This document shows, piece by piece, positions 46,449 through 59,308 of a DNA stretch of 64,000 bases (its first letter is position 1; each line of letters starts with the position of its first letter). Source of the DNA: Pseudomonas baltica (lineage in GTDB: Bacteria > Pseudomonadota > Gammaproteobacteria > Pseudomonadales > Pseudomonadaceae); assembly GCF_031880315.1 (NCBI RefSeq), contig NZ_CP134771.1, forward strand, positions 3,374,501 through 3,438,500, given 5' to 3'. Below the pieces are notes generated by a model, which saw nothing but the letters and a program-made list of their open reading frames with translations, searched no databases and was not told where the DNA came from. A program made the translations under genes and the position numbers.

Positions 46449-47969
46449 TCATTTCCAGCGAGAAAGGACGAAGCGTGGCAGCTCGTCCGGATACGGCTTG
46501 AACTGCAGGTCCTGATTGAAGGCGTAGTTCAGCGAGTAGTTGAACAGCGGCGCCCAGTAGGCCTGTTCGCTGATGCGCTTGAGCGCCTTGCTGTAGTTCT
46601 CCTTGCGCACTTGTGGGTCGAGGGCGTTGTCGGCCGTCTGCAGCCACTTTTGCACGTCTGGGTCTTTGATGTTGTCATCCGGGTTGCCCTTGAACCAGGT
46701 GCCGGCCGAGGCCGAAGTGTCGAGGATCGAGAACGAGCCCCAGGCCTGAAACGACATCGGCACATGGCCGCCGCGCTGCTGGTCGCGCAGGGCGGCGTAT
46801 TTGAGGTAACGAAGCTTGGCGTTGATACCCACAGCGCGCAGGTTGCCGATGATGGCTTCGGCGTAGTCGCGATCCCGATAGGCGTAGATCTCGGTTTCGA
46901 AGCCCTGTGGATAACCTGCTTCCTTGAGCAGCTCCTTGGCCTTGGCCGGGTCGTAGTTGTATTGCGTGGCCACGCTGGTGTCACAACCAAACTGCGCGGG
47001 GTAGCAGGCGACCTGCAACGGCTTGCTTTCGCCACCGACCAGTTGCGATGCCAGGGCCTCGCGGTTGATGGCGTAGTTAATGGCCTGGCGGACCTTGAGG
47101 TTCTTCATCGGTGAGTTGTCGCTGGAGGTGCCACGCGCGTCGAGGATCAGGAAGCCAATGCGCATGGTGGCGCCACTGATTACCGACAGATTGGGTATCG
47201 TCTTGAGCTGCTCGGCCTGATCCGGCGCCACTCGCCAGATCCAGTCGACGCCACCGGTCATCAGTTCTGCCGTGCGGGTTTCGGCATCAGGGATCACGCG
47301 AAACTGCAGGTTTTTGATGTGTGCCGGGCCCTGGGGGCTTTCTTTGAAGTAATCGTCGTTACGCACCATGGTCACGCCGACCCCTGGGGTCACCGACACA
47401 ACCTTGTAAGGGCCGGTGCCGATTGGCTGTTTGGCGAAGCCCGCCAGCCCGACTTTCTCGAAATAGGCCTTGGGGAAAATTGGTACGGCGTTGGACAAGT
47501 ACTCCAGCGCAGGCGGGAAGGGCTTCTTCATATGCAAGCGCACCTGGTAGTCACCCAGCTTCTCGGCGCTGGCGATCCAGTCGACGTTTTGCACCGTGAC
47601 CACCTTGGAGTCCGGCGACACCACCCAGTTGAGGGTGAACACCACGTCGTCGGCGGTCATCGGCGTGCCATCGTGAAACTTCACGTCCTGACGCAGGGTG
47701 AAATCGAGAGTGGTGTCGTCGACCTGTTTCCAGCTCTGGGCAAGCATGGGTTTGTACTCGCCGGTGTCCGGGTCGCGATAGATCAAGTTGTCCCAGGCCA
47801 AACGCGCCAATACCACGCCTTCGCGCAAGTCGTTGTGATAAGGGCTGATGTTTTCAGGTTCGCTGTCTGACGCGTACACCAACGTGTCGTTGGCTTTGTT
47901 GGCGAATACCGGGGTGGTGCAGAACAAGGCCAGCAGTGCTGCACTGCAGGCGAAACCTTTGATGCCCAT
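46449..47969 (-). CDS. Peptide ABC transporter substrate-binding protein (DppA type)
   Basis: From ATG 47969 the protein has 506 residues with a signal peptide MGIKGFACSAALLALFCTTPVFA. The long form with two lobes (DppA/OppA class) is clear: TLVYASDSEPENISPYHND, KFHDGTPMTADDVVFTLNW, IGTGPYKVVS and VRQAINYAINREAL. Two Cys in ACYPAQFGCD may form a disulfide. It leads a seven-gene operon that ends with two M20 peptidases, so it probably delivers a peptide or peptide-like amide. The frame upstream is open to 48173 but lacks family similarity. Confidence 0.92.
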   Translation of the reverse strand: MGIKGFACSAALLALFCTTPVFANKANDTLVYASDSEPENISPYHNDLREGVVLARLAWDNLIYRDPDTGEYKPMLAQSWKQVDDTTLDFTLRQDVKFHDGTPMTADDVVFTLNWVVSPDSKVVTVQNVDWIASAEKLGDYQVRLHMKKPFPPALEYLSNAVPIFPKAYFEKVGLAGFAKQPIGTGPYKVVSVTPGVGVTMVRNDDYFKESPQGPAHIKNLQFRVIPDAETRTAELMTGGVDWIWRVAPDQAEQLKTIPNLSVISGATMRIGFLILDARGTSSDNSPMKNLKVRQAINYAINREALASQLVGGESKPLQVACYPAQFGCDTSVATQYNYDPAKAKELLKEAGYPQGFETEIYAYRDRDYAEAIIGNLRAVGINAKLRYLKYAALRDQQRGGHVPMSFQAWGSFSILDTSASAGTWFKGNPDDNIKDPDVQKWLQTADNALDPQVRKENYSKALKRISEQAYWAPLFNYSLNYAFNQDLQFKPYPDELPRFVLSRWK

Positions 47970-48171
47970 GCCGTCGTCTCCGTGGCGAGTGAGTGTGTCA
48001 AAGGGCAGGGACCGCAATAGGGTAGAGGGCGCAGCTGTTTTTCTTATGGAAAACGCTTCATGGGCGAGCCACAGCAGGGCTCGACTTGATCCTATGCATA
48101 GCGTATCAATGCCACAAGCATCTTCTTTCGAAGTCTTCGTTGCCTTAAAGGCAAACCCTCCTGGAGGTGAC
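47970..48171. promoter_or_regulatory. Divergent control region between LysR gene and peptide transporter operon
   Basis: A 202-base gap between divergent starts. GGAGGT lies 5-11 bases before the LysR ATG at 48172 and GAGACGACGG before the dppA-type start. The promoters and LysR site must lie here, but I found no clear T-N11-A palindrome that I would assign. Confidence 0.5.
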
Positions 48172-49113
48172 ATGCAGCTTTACGGTGTGCAATCCATCGC
48201 CTTGCGGCATTTCCTTGAAGTCGCCCGCTGCGGATCGATCAGTGAAGCCTCCGAACATCTGAACGTCGCCGCATCGGCCGTGAGCCGGCAGATCGCCAAG
48301 CTGGAGCGCGACATGAACTGCGTGCTGTTCGAACGCCGCGCCCGGGGGATGCTGCTCAGCGACGCCGGCGCGCGCCTGGCCGCCTATGCGCGCAAGGCCG
48401 AGCTGGAAGCACGCGAAGTGATTGCCGAGATCCGCGACCTGCAAGGGCTGCAACGTGGGGTGGTGAAGATTGGCTGCTCCGAGGGTTTTGCCATGGAGTT
48501 CCTGCCAGGCGCCATTGCGGAATTTCGCCGCGAGTACCAGGGTATCCATTTCACCTTGGAGGTGTTCCCGCCGACCGTGGCCACTGAGAAAGTGCGCACC
48601 GGGGAGGTCGATCTGGCGCTGACGTTCAGCTTGTCGCCCGAGCGGGAGATCAAGGTCGAGCATGCGTTTCTCGGCATCATCAAAGCCATCGTCGCCAACA
48701 ATCATCCGCTGGCGGGCAGGGCACAGGTCACCTTGGCCGAGCTACAGCCATACCCCATTGCCTTGCCGATGCCGAACACCACGCTTCGGCAGTTGTTCGA
48801 CATCTGCTGCAGCGTGCAGGGGCTGTACTTCGAGCCGGCGTTGACGAGCAACTATTTTGGGGCGATGTATCAGTTTGTGATGGATGGCGGCGGGATCAGC
48901 CTGGCAGGGGAGCTCACCCTGCATAACCGCGTGGTGCACCGGGACGTGCAGGCGATCGCGATTGCGGATGGGGAAATGCAGAAGCGGCGGGTGGAGTTGC
49001 AGAGTATGGCGGGGCGGACGCTACCCTCGGCGGTGGCGGTGTTTCGGGATTTTCTGGTGGCGAAGTTGGCGGCTGCGGAGCCTTCGTTGCTAGGGGAGCA
49101 CGCCGGGCAATAA
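48172..49113 (+). CDS. LysR-family regulator of the peptide/M20 operon
   Basis: From ATG 48172 the product is 313 residues: MQLYGVQSIALRHFLEVARCGSISEASEHLNVAASAVSRQIAKLERDMNCVLFERRARGMLLSDAGARL contains the full HTH. The effector domain includes VVKIGCSEGFAMEFLPGAIAEF. Divergent orientation relative to the dppA-type gene suggests control of the seven-gene operon. The effector is unknown. Confidence 0.9.
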   Translation: MQLYGVQSIALRHFLEVARCGSISEASEHLNVAASAVSRQIAKLERDMNCVLFERRARGMLLSDAGARLAAYARKAELEAREVIAEIRDLQGLQRGVVKIGCSEGFAMEFLPGAIAEFRREYQGIHFTLEVFPPTVATEKVRTGEVDLALTFSLSPEREIKVEHAFLGIIKAIVANNHPLAGRAQVTLAELQPYPIALPMPNTTLRQLFDICCSVQGLYFEPALTSNYFGAMYQFVMDGGGISLAGELTLHNRVVHRDVQAIAIADGEMQKRRVELQSMAGRTLPSAVAVFRDFLVAKLAAAEPSLLGEHAGQ

Positions 49114-49187
49114 AAACCCGGCGGTTGAAGACGAGGGTCGGTTATCGCTCTAGGCGCCATAACCAACGATTCGATCACCTTGGGGAA

Positions 49188-49760
49188 TCAGTAAGCACAC
49201 TTGCCGCCAGTCCGTTGATCAGCCACACCCGGTTTCAACTTGATGATCAGTTGCACATTGGGCACGTCACCTACCGTACGGGACAGGTGGCCTACACGTT
49301 GGTCATCAGGGCGTGGCCGAGACCCGGTGTCGGCATTGAACTGCATCTCACCGGGCCCCTGTACCAGTACGGTACCGTCGGTAGTTTCCACCGACCATTT
49401 GCCCTGCAGGGTAATCACCCATTGCGGCCCGGGCGCACGGTGCCAACTGCCGACATAGCCTGGAGGCAGCACGGCGTAGGCGATACTTTCGATGTCATCG
49501 GGCGACACTCCTATCCATTGCGGCGCTGCTGGCGGTGCATAGCTTTTGAACTCCAGCCCTTCCAGCCGACAATGGCCTATATGGGTAGCGCCTTTATCAT
49601 CGGCCCACAGCGTGGCATACGAAATTGGGGGTTGAAGCTGACCGTTACTGTGGGTCGTGTCCGATGATTCTTTTGGCACCGATTGTACGGTTGCACTGGC
49701 CGTGCCTGATGCGGCACATGCGACGACACAAGAAAATACCATCGCGTATAAAGGTTTCAT
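49188..49760 (-). CDS. Periplasmic cupin-domain protein
   Basis: A 190-residue protein with a signal peptide (MKPLYAMVFSCVVACAASGTASA). The cupin core appears in the second half: GYVGSWHRAPGPQWVITLQGKWSVETTDGTVLVQGPGEMQFNADTGS, with His and acidic positions at the cupin strand pair although one His of the classic set is not evident. It is the last accessory gene before gyrB. No partner or substrate can be inferred. Confidence 0.75.
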   Translation of the reverse strand: MKPLYAMVFSCVVACAASGTASATVQSVPKESSDTTHSNGQLQPPISYATLWADDKGATHIGHCRLEGLEFKSYAPPAAPQWIGVSPDDIESIAYAVLPPGYVGSWHRAPGPQWVITLQGKWSVETTDGTVLVQGPGEMQFNADTGSRPRPDDQRVGHLSRTVGDVPNVQLIIKLKPGVADQRTGGKCAY

Positions 49761-49860
49761 CAGCTAACTCCGTCCGTGTAAAAATTTGTTCGCCCATTCA
49801 GCGCGCGGCTGCCATGCCGGGGCCCTATCAGCCGAACCTTATGCAAACACTACTCATAAA

Positions 49861-49886
49861 AAAGGCCGACCCTAGGGTCGGCCTTT
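49861..49886. terminator. Rho-independent terminator after gyrB
   Basis: AAAGGCCGACCC and GGGTCGGCCTTT are 12-base arms around TA. It lies 54 bases beyond the gyrB stop on the minus strand, and also follows the cupin gene start region at a distance. Confidence 0.85.
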
Positions 49887-49939
49887 CAATGCTGCGATCA
49901 CTATAGTGTGATGGCAGCCATCGTTTCAGTGAACAAACC

Positions 49940-53465
<3,526 letters not shown>

Positions 53466-53482
53466 CTAGTCTGTGCTGAGCA

Positions 53483-54586
53483 TTACAAACGCATGGGCAT
53501 AACGACGTACGCGGAGTCGTCGTTGTCAGATTCCTGCAGCAGCGCGCTGCTGTTGGAATCGGACAGGATCAAGCGCACTTGTTCAGTCGTCATGACGCCC
53601 AGCACGTCCAGCAAATAGCTGACGTTGAAACCGATCTCCAGCGAACCGCCGTTGTAATCGACGCCCACTTCTTCTTCCGCTTCTTCCTGCTCAGGGTTGT
53701 TGGCCTGAATCTTCAGCTGACCATTGGCCAATTGCAGACGGATACCACGGTACTTCTCGTTGGAGAGAATAGCGGTACGGCTGAACGCTTCACGCAGGGC
53801 CTGACGATCACCAAGCACCAGCTTGTCACCGCCTTTAGGCAGCACGCGCTCGTAATCCGGGAACTTGCCGTCGACCAGTTTCGAGGTGAAGGTAAATTCG
53901 CCAGTGGTCGCACGGATGTGATGTTGACCCAAGACGATGCTGACCATGCCATCCGGCTCGGTCAGCAAGCGGGCAAGCTCAAGGATACCTTTACGGGGCA
54001 CGATCACCTGATGGCGATCCGGCTGGCCGATATCGGCCTGCATCGAGCACATTGCCAGGCGGTGGCCGTCGGTGGCGACGGCGCGCATCACCCCAGCGGA
54101 TACTTCCAGCAACATACCGTTGAGGTAGTAGCGCACGTCCTGTTGAGCCATGGCGAAGCTGGTGCGTTCGATCAAACGACGCAGGCGGCTTTGCTCCAGG
54201 CTACAGGTCAGCGAGCCAGGGCCTTCCTCAACCGTCGGGAAATCGTTGGCGGGCAAGGTCGACAGCGTGAATCGGCTGCGACCGGCCTTGACCACGAGTT
54301 TTTGCTCGTCGAGTTTGATGTCGATCAGCACGTCGTTGGGCAAGCTCTTGCAGATATCCATCAGCTTGCGCGCGGGCACGGTGATTTCGCCTGGCTCGGC
54401 GGGCTCTTCCAACTGCACTCGACCCACCAGCTCGACCTCCAGGTCAGTACCGGTAAGCGAGAGTTGTTGACCCTCGACAACGAGCAATACGTTCGACAGG
54501 ACCGGCAAGGTCTGGCGGCGCTCGACGACCCCTGCGACCAGTTGCAGGGGTTTCAACAGGGCTTCGCGTTGAATGGTGAAATGCAT
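53483..54586 (-). CDS. dnaN: DNA polymerase III beta sliding clamp
   Basis: A 367-residue protein, MHFTIQREALLKPLQLVAGVVERRQTLPVLSNVLL. The three-domain clamp repeat is complete, and it ends VVMPMRL, the C-terminal part of the hydrophobic partner-binding cleft. The dimeric ring tethers polymerase to DNA. It is between dnaA (38 bases upstream) and recF (17 bases downstream) in the standard operon. Confidence 0.99.
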   Translation of the reverse strand: MHFTIQREALLKPLQLVAGVVERRQTLPVLSNVLLVVEGQQLSLTGTDLEVELVGRVQLEEPAEPGEITVPARKLMDICKSLPNDVLIDIKLDEQKLVVKAGRSRFTLSTLPANDFPTVEEGPGSLTCSLEQSRLRRLIERTSFAMAQQDVRYYLNGMLLEVSAGVMRAVATDGHRLAMCSMQADIGQPDRHQVIVPRKGILELARLLTEPDGMVSIVLGQHHIRATTGEFTFTSKLVDGKFPDYERVLPKGGDKLVLGDRQALREAFSRTAILSNEKYRGIRLQLANGQLKIQANNPEQEEAEEEVGVDYNGGSLEIGFNVSYLLDVLGVMTTEQVRLILSDSNSSALLQESDNDDSAYVVMPMRL

Positions 54587-54624
54587 GGTCTAGTCCCTTG
54601 CCTTGATGAGCTGCGCTGAGCGGA

Positions 54625-56139
54625 TCACGTCGTCAGCGTCCGCAGCAGGTTCTTGTAATCCTCGCGGATGTCCGCGTCGGATTCTTTGAGTTCGTTGATC
54701 TTGCGGCAGGCGTGAAGCACCGTGGTGTGGTCGCGGCCGCCAAATACGTCGCCGATTTCAGGAAGACTGTGGTTGGTCAGTTCCTTGGACAGGGCCATGG
54801 CCACCTGGCGCGGGCGCGCCACCGAGCGCGAACGACGCTTGGACAACAGATCGGAAATCTTGATCTTGTAGTACTCGGCCACGGTGCGCTGGATGTTATC
54901 CACACTGACCAGTTTGTCCTGCAGCGCCAGCAAGTCCTTGAGCGATTCGCGAATCAGCTCGATGGTAATGTCTCGGCCCATAAAGTGCGAATGCGCGATC
55001 ACGCGCTTCAACGCGCCTTCGAGCTCGCGCACGTTGGAGCGGATGCGCTGGGCTATGAAGAAGGCTGCGTCGTGAGGTAGCTCGACTTTGGCCTGGTCGG
55101 CCTTTTTCATAAGGATCGCGACGCGGGTTTCGAGCTCAGGTGGCTCGACGGCGACCGTCAGGCCCCAACCGAAGCGCGACTTGAGGCGTTCTTCAAGGCC
55201 TTCGATTTCCTTCGGGTAGCGGTCACTGGTAAGGATGACCTGCTGACCACCTTCGAGCAGAGCGTTGAAGGTGTGGAAAAACTCCTCCTGGGAGCGCTCC
55301 TTGCGGGCGAAGAACTGAATGTCATCGATAAGCAAGGCGTCCACCGAGCGGTAGAAACGCTTGAACTCGTTGATAGCATTGAGCTGCAGCGCCTTGACCA
55401 TGTCGGCAACGAAGCGCTCCGAGTGCAGGTACACCACTTTGGCATTGGGGTTCTTCTTGAGCAGGTGGTTACCCACAGCGTGCATCAAGTGAGTCTTACC
55501 CAGGCCGACGCCACCATAAAGGAAGAGCGGGTTGTAACCGTGTTTGGGGTTATCGGCTACCTGCCAGGCAGCCGCGCGGGCCAGCTGGTTGGATTTACCT
55601 TCGACGAAGTTTTCGAAAGTGAAGGTACGGTTCAGATAACTGGTGTGCTTGAGGCCGCCTTCTACCTGAACGGTACGCTGCTCGGCACGCACAGGTGCTT
55701 GCTGCGAACTGGCACCTGCCATGGAGTCGAAACTGTGTCGGGAAGGCTCGTCGTGAGCGGCTGTGACCACGGCGGCCGCCACGACCGCAGGGGCGGCGGC
55801 GGTGACGGGCTCCGGAGCAGGCGCGCTCGCGGCTTGCGAAGCTGCTACGGCGGCGGCCAATGGCGCATTGGGCGCCGCACGCGCGGCCGAACTGCGACGG
55901 CTGCCTATCAATAAGGAAAGCGCAGGCGCCATGCCATTGCCGTGCTCACCGAGCAACTCGAGCAAGCGGCTCAGGTATTTCTCGTTAACCCAATCGAGCA
56001 CGAACCGGTTAGGCGCATAGACGCGCAACTCGTCGCCTTCGGCTTCGACCTGTAGCGGACGGATCCAGGTGTTGAATTGCTGGGCAGGCAGTTCATTGCG
56101 CAGAAGCTCTACGCACTGCTGCCAAAGTTCCACTGACAC
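54625..56139 (-). CDS. dnaA: Chromosomal replication initiator protein DnaA
   Basis: From GTG 56139 ([29 protein letters not shown]) the protein has 504 residues. Domain I ends about residue 80, and domain II (80-170) is an Ala/Pro-rich linker. Domain III has Walker [16 protein letters not shown] and Walker [11 protein letters not shown]; domain IV has the DnaA signature [15 protein letters not shown]. The frame before GTG is open to 56205 but enters the oriC area. A perfect DnaA box lies inside the gene at 54896-54904. DnaA unwinds oriC and often represses its own gene. Confidence 0.99.
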   Translation of the reverse strand: MSVELWQQCVELLRNELPAQQFNTWIRPLQVEAEGDELRVYAPNRFVLDWVNEKYLSRLLELLGEHGNGMAPALSLLIGSRRSSAARAAPNAPLAAAVAASQAASAPAPEPVTAAAPAVVAAAVVTAAHDEPSRHSFDSMAGASSQQAPVRAEQRTVQVEGGLKHTSYLNRTFTFENFVEGKSNQLARAAAWQVADNPKHGYNPLFLYGGVGLGKTHLMHAVGNHLLKKNPNAKVVYLHSERFVADMVKALQLNAINEFKRFYRSVDALLIDDIQFFARKERSQEEFFHTFNALLEGGQQVILTSDRYPKEIEGLEERLKSRFGWGLTVAVEPPELETRVAILMKKADQAKVELPHDAAFFIAQRIRSNVRELEGALKRVIAHSHFMGRDITIELIRESLKDLLALQDKLVSVDNIQRTVAEYYKIKISDLLSKRRSRSVARPRQVAMALSKELTNHSLPEIGDVFGGRDHTTVLHACRKINELKESDADIREDYKNLLRTLTT

Positions 56140-56742
56140 GGATATCCCCTGATTTGAGCACAGCTGAGGCAAAAACAGCGGCCATTGTACCGGCCACCGT
56201 GACACTTATCCACATGCGCAGGCTCTCCGGACCACAATAAATCAGCATCTTAGGGCTTTTTCCGCACGCTTGACCCTGCCCCTGAGATCTGTGGATAACC
56301 CTACTCAAGCCCTTTGCACAAGTCGGGGTCGAAATCTGTGGATAACTACCCTGTGGACAAGTAGCCATTCCATGCACAGGTTGTACGCGGGCGCAGCACA
56401 GGAACGGCACCGCTTGCGGACAGACTTGTGAATCGCCGTGAGCGCCGGCTTTACGGGCCCAAAATGGGTTATCCACAGAAAAGCGCCTGCTTAACATCAG
56501 TAAGCATTACAAAAGAGCTTTAAAATAAGTCCCTTCTTTATTTCTATTTCAAGCAGACAAGCCGGGGAGCAAAAGCGGTCGATCAGGGAAGAGATCAAGG
56601 CAGAGCGGACAGACAGGCGGTCATGCCTAATTGAAGGAAAAGCTGGTTGGAAATTGACCTGCGGCGTTGCACCCACTAGAATCGCCGGTCTCTTAAAACG
56701 GGGGCCATTCCGGCCCGTAGTCGAACAACCAGGTAGCACGCC
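56140..56742. other. oriC: Replication origin oriC between dnaA and rpmH
   Basis: This 603-base intergenic gap, the only one above 300 bases, matches the position of the functional origin in P. putida and P. aeruginosa. Perfect DnaA boxes TTATCCACA or its reverse are at 56206-56214, 56290-56298, 56337-56345 and 56469-56477; TGTGGACAA at 56352-56360 is a one-base variant. An AT-rich stretch at about 56505-56555 (taaaataagt, cttctttatttc) is the candidate unwinding element. The rpmH promoter is at 56654-56682. No gene was seen within it. Confidence 0.96.
56654..56682 (+). promoter_or_regulatory. Sigma-70-type promoter of rpmH-rnpA operon
   Basis: TTGACC (56654-56659) and TAGAAT (56677-56682) with 17 bases between match -35 and -10 consensus. 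The rpmH ATG follows 60 bases later, placing it as the likely promoter for the rpmH-rnpA-yidD-yidC operon. Confidence 0.85.
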
Positions 56743-56877
56743 ATGAAACGTACTTTCCAACCCAGCACCATCAAACGCGCCCGCACCCACGGTTTCCGTG
56801 CTCGCATGGCCACCAAGAACGGCCGTGCCGTACTGTCGCGTCGCCGTGCCAAAGGCCGTGCGCGTCTGGCCGTTTGA
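56743..56877 (+). CDS. rpmH: 50S ribosomal protein L34
   Basis: A 44-residue, very basic protein, [18 protein letters not shown], then [26 protein letters not shown]. It is a complete L34 in the usual place after oriC. The rnpA start lies 17 bases after its stop. It is too short to show in a long-ORF scan, but it is unmistakable. Confidence 0.98.
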   Translation: MKRTFQPSTIKRARTHGFRARMATKNGRAVLSRRRAKGRARLAV

Positions 56878-56893
56878 TTCTCCGGCACAGGGG

Positions 56894-57295
56894 GTGAGTC
56901 AGGACTTCAATCGGGATAAGCGTCTGCTTACACCCCGGCACTTCAAGACAGTCTTCGACTCCCCAACCGGCAAGGTTCCAGGGAAAAACCTGCTGCTCCT
57001 TGCGCGCGAAAACGATTTCGAACACCCCCGTCTAGGGCTGGTGATCGGAAAAAAGAGCGTCAAGCTCTCCGTTCAGCGCAACCGCCTCAAACGTGTGATG
57101 CGCGATTCATTCCGTCTGCACCAGGAACTCTTGGCCGGATGGGACATAGTGATCGTGGCTCGCAAAGGTTTGGGCGACGTGGAAAATCCGGAACTGCATC
57201 AACATTTGGGCAAGCTCTGGAAACGCCTTGCTCGGAGCCGGCCTGCTCCAGTGGCCAGCACCGAACCTGAAGGGGTGGACAGTCAAGATGCGTAA
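56894..57295 (+). CDS. rnpA: Ribonuclease P protein component
   Basis: From GTG 56894 ([21 protein letters not shown]) the protein has 133 residues. [25 protein letters not shown] is the RNR motif that contacts the RNA subunit. It assists 5' processing of tRNA. The last eight bases overlap the yidD start. The C-terminal tail, rich in Pro, Ala and Glu, is longer than in some relatives. Confidence 0.97.
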   Translation: MSQDFNRDKRLLTPRHFKTVFDSPTGKVPGKNLLLLARENDFEHPRLGLVIGKKSVKLSVQRNRLKRVMRDSFRLHQELLAGWDIVIVARKGLGDVENPELHQHLGKLWKRLARSRPAPVASTEPEGVDSQDA

Positions 57296-57533
57296 ACTGG
57301 CACTCGTACCGATCCAGTTTTATCGCTATGCCATCAGCCCATTGATGGCAGACCACTGTCGCTTCTACCCCAGTTGCTCCTGCTACGCGATCGAAGCCAT
57401 TGAACAACATGGCGTATTGCGTGGTGGCTGGTTGGCAGCTCGTCGTCTGGGTCGCTGTCATCCTTGGAACACCGGTGGGTTCGACCCTGTTCCGCCTGCC
57501 CACTCTCCCCGTATTTCTTCGATAGCCGAGTAA
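57288..57533 (+). CDS. yidD: Membrane protein insertion efficiency factor YidD
   Basis: From ATG 57288 the protein has 81 residues: [20 protein letters not shown], then [46 protein letters not shown]. The three Cys residues in [11 protein letters not shown] and the RCHPW..GGxDPVP motif define the family (DUF37). It assists YidC-dependent insertion. It overlaps rnpA by eight bases and precedes yidC by two bases. Confidence 0.96.
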   Translation: MRKLALVPIQFYRYAISPLMADHCRFYPSCSCYAIEAIEQHGVLRGGWLAARRLGRCHPWNTGGFDPVPPAHSPRISSIAE

Positions 57534-57535
57534 TC

Positions 57536-59224
57536 ATGGATATTAAACGCACGATCCTGATCGTCGCCCTGGCAGTCGTCGCCTACGTCATGGTTTTCAA
57601 GTGGAACCAGGACTACGGCCAGACTCCACCGCCGAATCAGAATGCTGCCGCCACCCGTGCTTCGGAACTGCCTGACGTACCTGCCGGTACCAGCGCAGCT
57701 GCCAGCGCCGATGTCCCTAACGCCGGAACCGACGGTACTGCCGCAGCACCTGCCATCGCGCCGGTCGCTACCAGCAGCAACCTGATCCGCGTCAAGACCG
57801 ACGTCCTCGACCTGGCTATCGATCCAAAAGGCGGCGATGTCGTCCAGCTGACGCTGCCTAAATTCCCGCGTCGCCAGGACCATCCCGAAATCCCGTTCCA
57901 GCTGTTCGACGACGGTGGCGAGCGCACCTACCTGGCGCAAAGCGGCCTGACCGGTGCCAATGGCCCGGACGTGCGTGCTGCCGGTCGCCCGTTGTATGCG
58001 TCTGCGCAACCGAGCTACCAGCTGGCTGACGGTCAGGACCAACTGGTCGTCGACCTGAAGTTCAGCGACAACGGCGTCAACTACATCAAGCGCTTCACCC
58101 TGGACCGCGGCGAGTACGACCTCAAGGTCACGTACCTGATCGACAACCAGAGTGCGCAAGCCTGGAACGGCAACCTGTTCGCCCAGCTCAAGCGCGACCA
58201 CAGCGATGACCCTTCGGCCAGTACCGCCACCAGTACCGCCACCTACCTGGGTGCGGCCATGTGGACCAGTAACGAGCCGTACAAAAAAGTGTCGATGAAA
58301 GATATCGACAAGGGCAATCTGAAAGAAACTGTGCAAGGTGGCTGGGTCGCCTGGCTGCAGCACTATTTCGTGACTGCGTGGATTCCGGCGAAGGACGACA
58401 GCAACAACGTCACCACTCGCAAGGACAGCCAGGGTAACTACATCATCGGCTTCACCGGCCCGACCATCACCGTCGCGCCGGGAGCGAAGGCTGAAACCAC
58501 CGCTACCCTGTATGCTGGCCCGAAAACCCAGGACCGCCTGAAAGCGCTGTCCCCAGGCCTGGAATTGACGGTCGACTACGGCATCCTGTGGTTCATCGCT
58601 CAACCGATCTTCTGGTTGCTCAAGCACATCCACGCGATCCTCGGTAACTGGGGCTTCTCGATCATCTGCCTGACCGTCCTGATCAAGCTGCTGTTCTTCC
58701 CGCTGTCCGCCGCCAGCTACAAGTCGATGGCGCGCATGCGTGCCGTGGCACCGAAACTGGCCGCACTGAAAGAGCAGCACGGTGACGATCGTCAGAAGAT
58801 GTCGCAGTCGATGATGGAGCTGTACAAGAAAGAGAAGATCAACCCACTGGGCGGCTGCTTGCCGATCGTGGTGCAGATGCCGGTCTTCCTGTCGCTCTAC
58901 TGGGTGTTGCTTGAAAGCGTCGAGATGCGCCAAGCCCCTTGGCTGCTGTGGATAACCGACCTGTCGATCAAGGATCCGTTCTTCATCCTGCCGATCATCA
59001 TGGGCGCGACCATGTTCATTCAGCAGCGCTTGAACCCGACACCGCCGGATCCGATGCAGGCCAAGGTGATGAAGTTGATGCCGATCGTGTTCACCTTCTT
59101 CTTCCTGTGGTTCCCGGCCGGTCTGGTCATGTACTGGGTGACCAACAACACGCTGTCGATTCTGCAGCAGTGGTACATTACCCGCAGCATTGAACGGGCT
59201 AACGCTGCTAAAGCCGCCGCCTGA
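57536..59224 (+). CDS. yidC: Membrane protein insertase YidC
   Basis: From ATG 57536 (MDIKRTILIVALAVVAYVMVFKW) the protein has 562 residues. An N-terminal membrane segment, a Pro/Ala-rich linker (residues 33-75), a periplasmic domain to about 340 and the Oxa1-like C-terminal domain with five membrane segments are visible (WFIAQPIFWLLKHIHAILGNWGFSII, GGCLPIVVQMPVFLSLYWVLLESVEMR). YidC inserts and folds inner-membrane proteins, alone or with Sec. A DnaA box lies inside the gene at 58947-58955. Confidence 0.98.
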   Translation: MDIKRTILIVALAVVAYVMVFKWNQDYGQTPPPNQNAAATRASELPDVPAGTSAAASADVPNAGTDGTAAAPAIAPVATSSNLIRVKTDVLDLAIDPKGGDVVQLTLPKFPRRQDHPEIPFQLFDDGGERTYLAQSGLTGANGPDVRAAGRPLYASAQPSYQLADGQDQLVVDLKFSDNGVNYIKRFTLDRGEYDLKVTYLIDNQSAQAWNGNLFAQLKRDHSDDPSASTATSTATYLGAAMWTSNEPYKKVSMKDIDKGNLKETVQGGWVAWLQHYFVTAWIPAKDDSNNVTTRKDSQGNYIIGFTGPTITVAPGAKAETTATLYAGPKTQDRLKALSPGLELTVDYGILWFIAQPIFWLLKHIHAILGNWGFSIICLTVLIKLLFFPLSAASYKSMARMRAVAPKLAALKEQHGDDRQKMSQSMMELYKKEKINPLGGCLPIVVQMPVFLSLYWVLLESVEMRQAPWLLWITDLSIKDPFFILPIIMGATMFIQQRLNPTPPDPMQAKVMKLMPIVFTFFFLWFPAGLVMYWVTNNTLSILQQWYITRSIERANAAKAAA

Positions 59225-59248
59225 CAGATCAAGGTTGGATCTGTGGAT

Positions 59249-59274
59249 AAAACGCCCCCGTCGTGGGGCGTTTT
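59249..59274. terminator. Terminator after yidC
   Basis: AAAACGCCCC and GGGGCGTTTT arms around a short loop, 25 bases beyond the yidC stop. Its first bases overlap a perfect DnaA box (59242-59250). Confidence 0.85.
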
Positions 59275-59308
59275 GCTATCTGTGTATATCTGTCGAGAGG
59301 CCTGAGCC

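Noticed and set aside
57458..58933. A 491-codon minus-strand frame opposite yidC
   Set aside because: Antisense to a clear yidC; composition is typical of a shadow frame.
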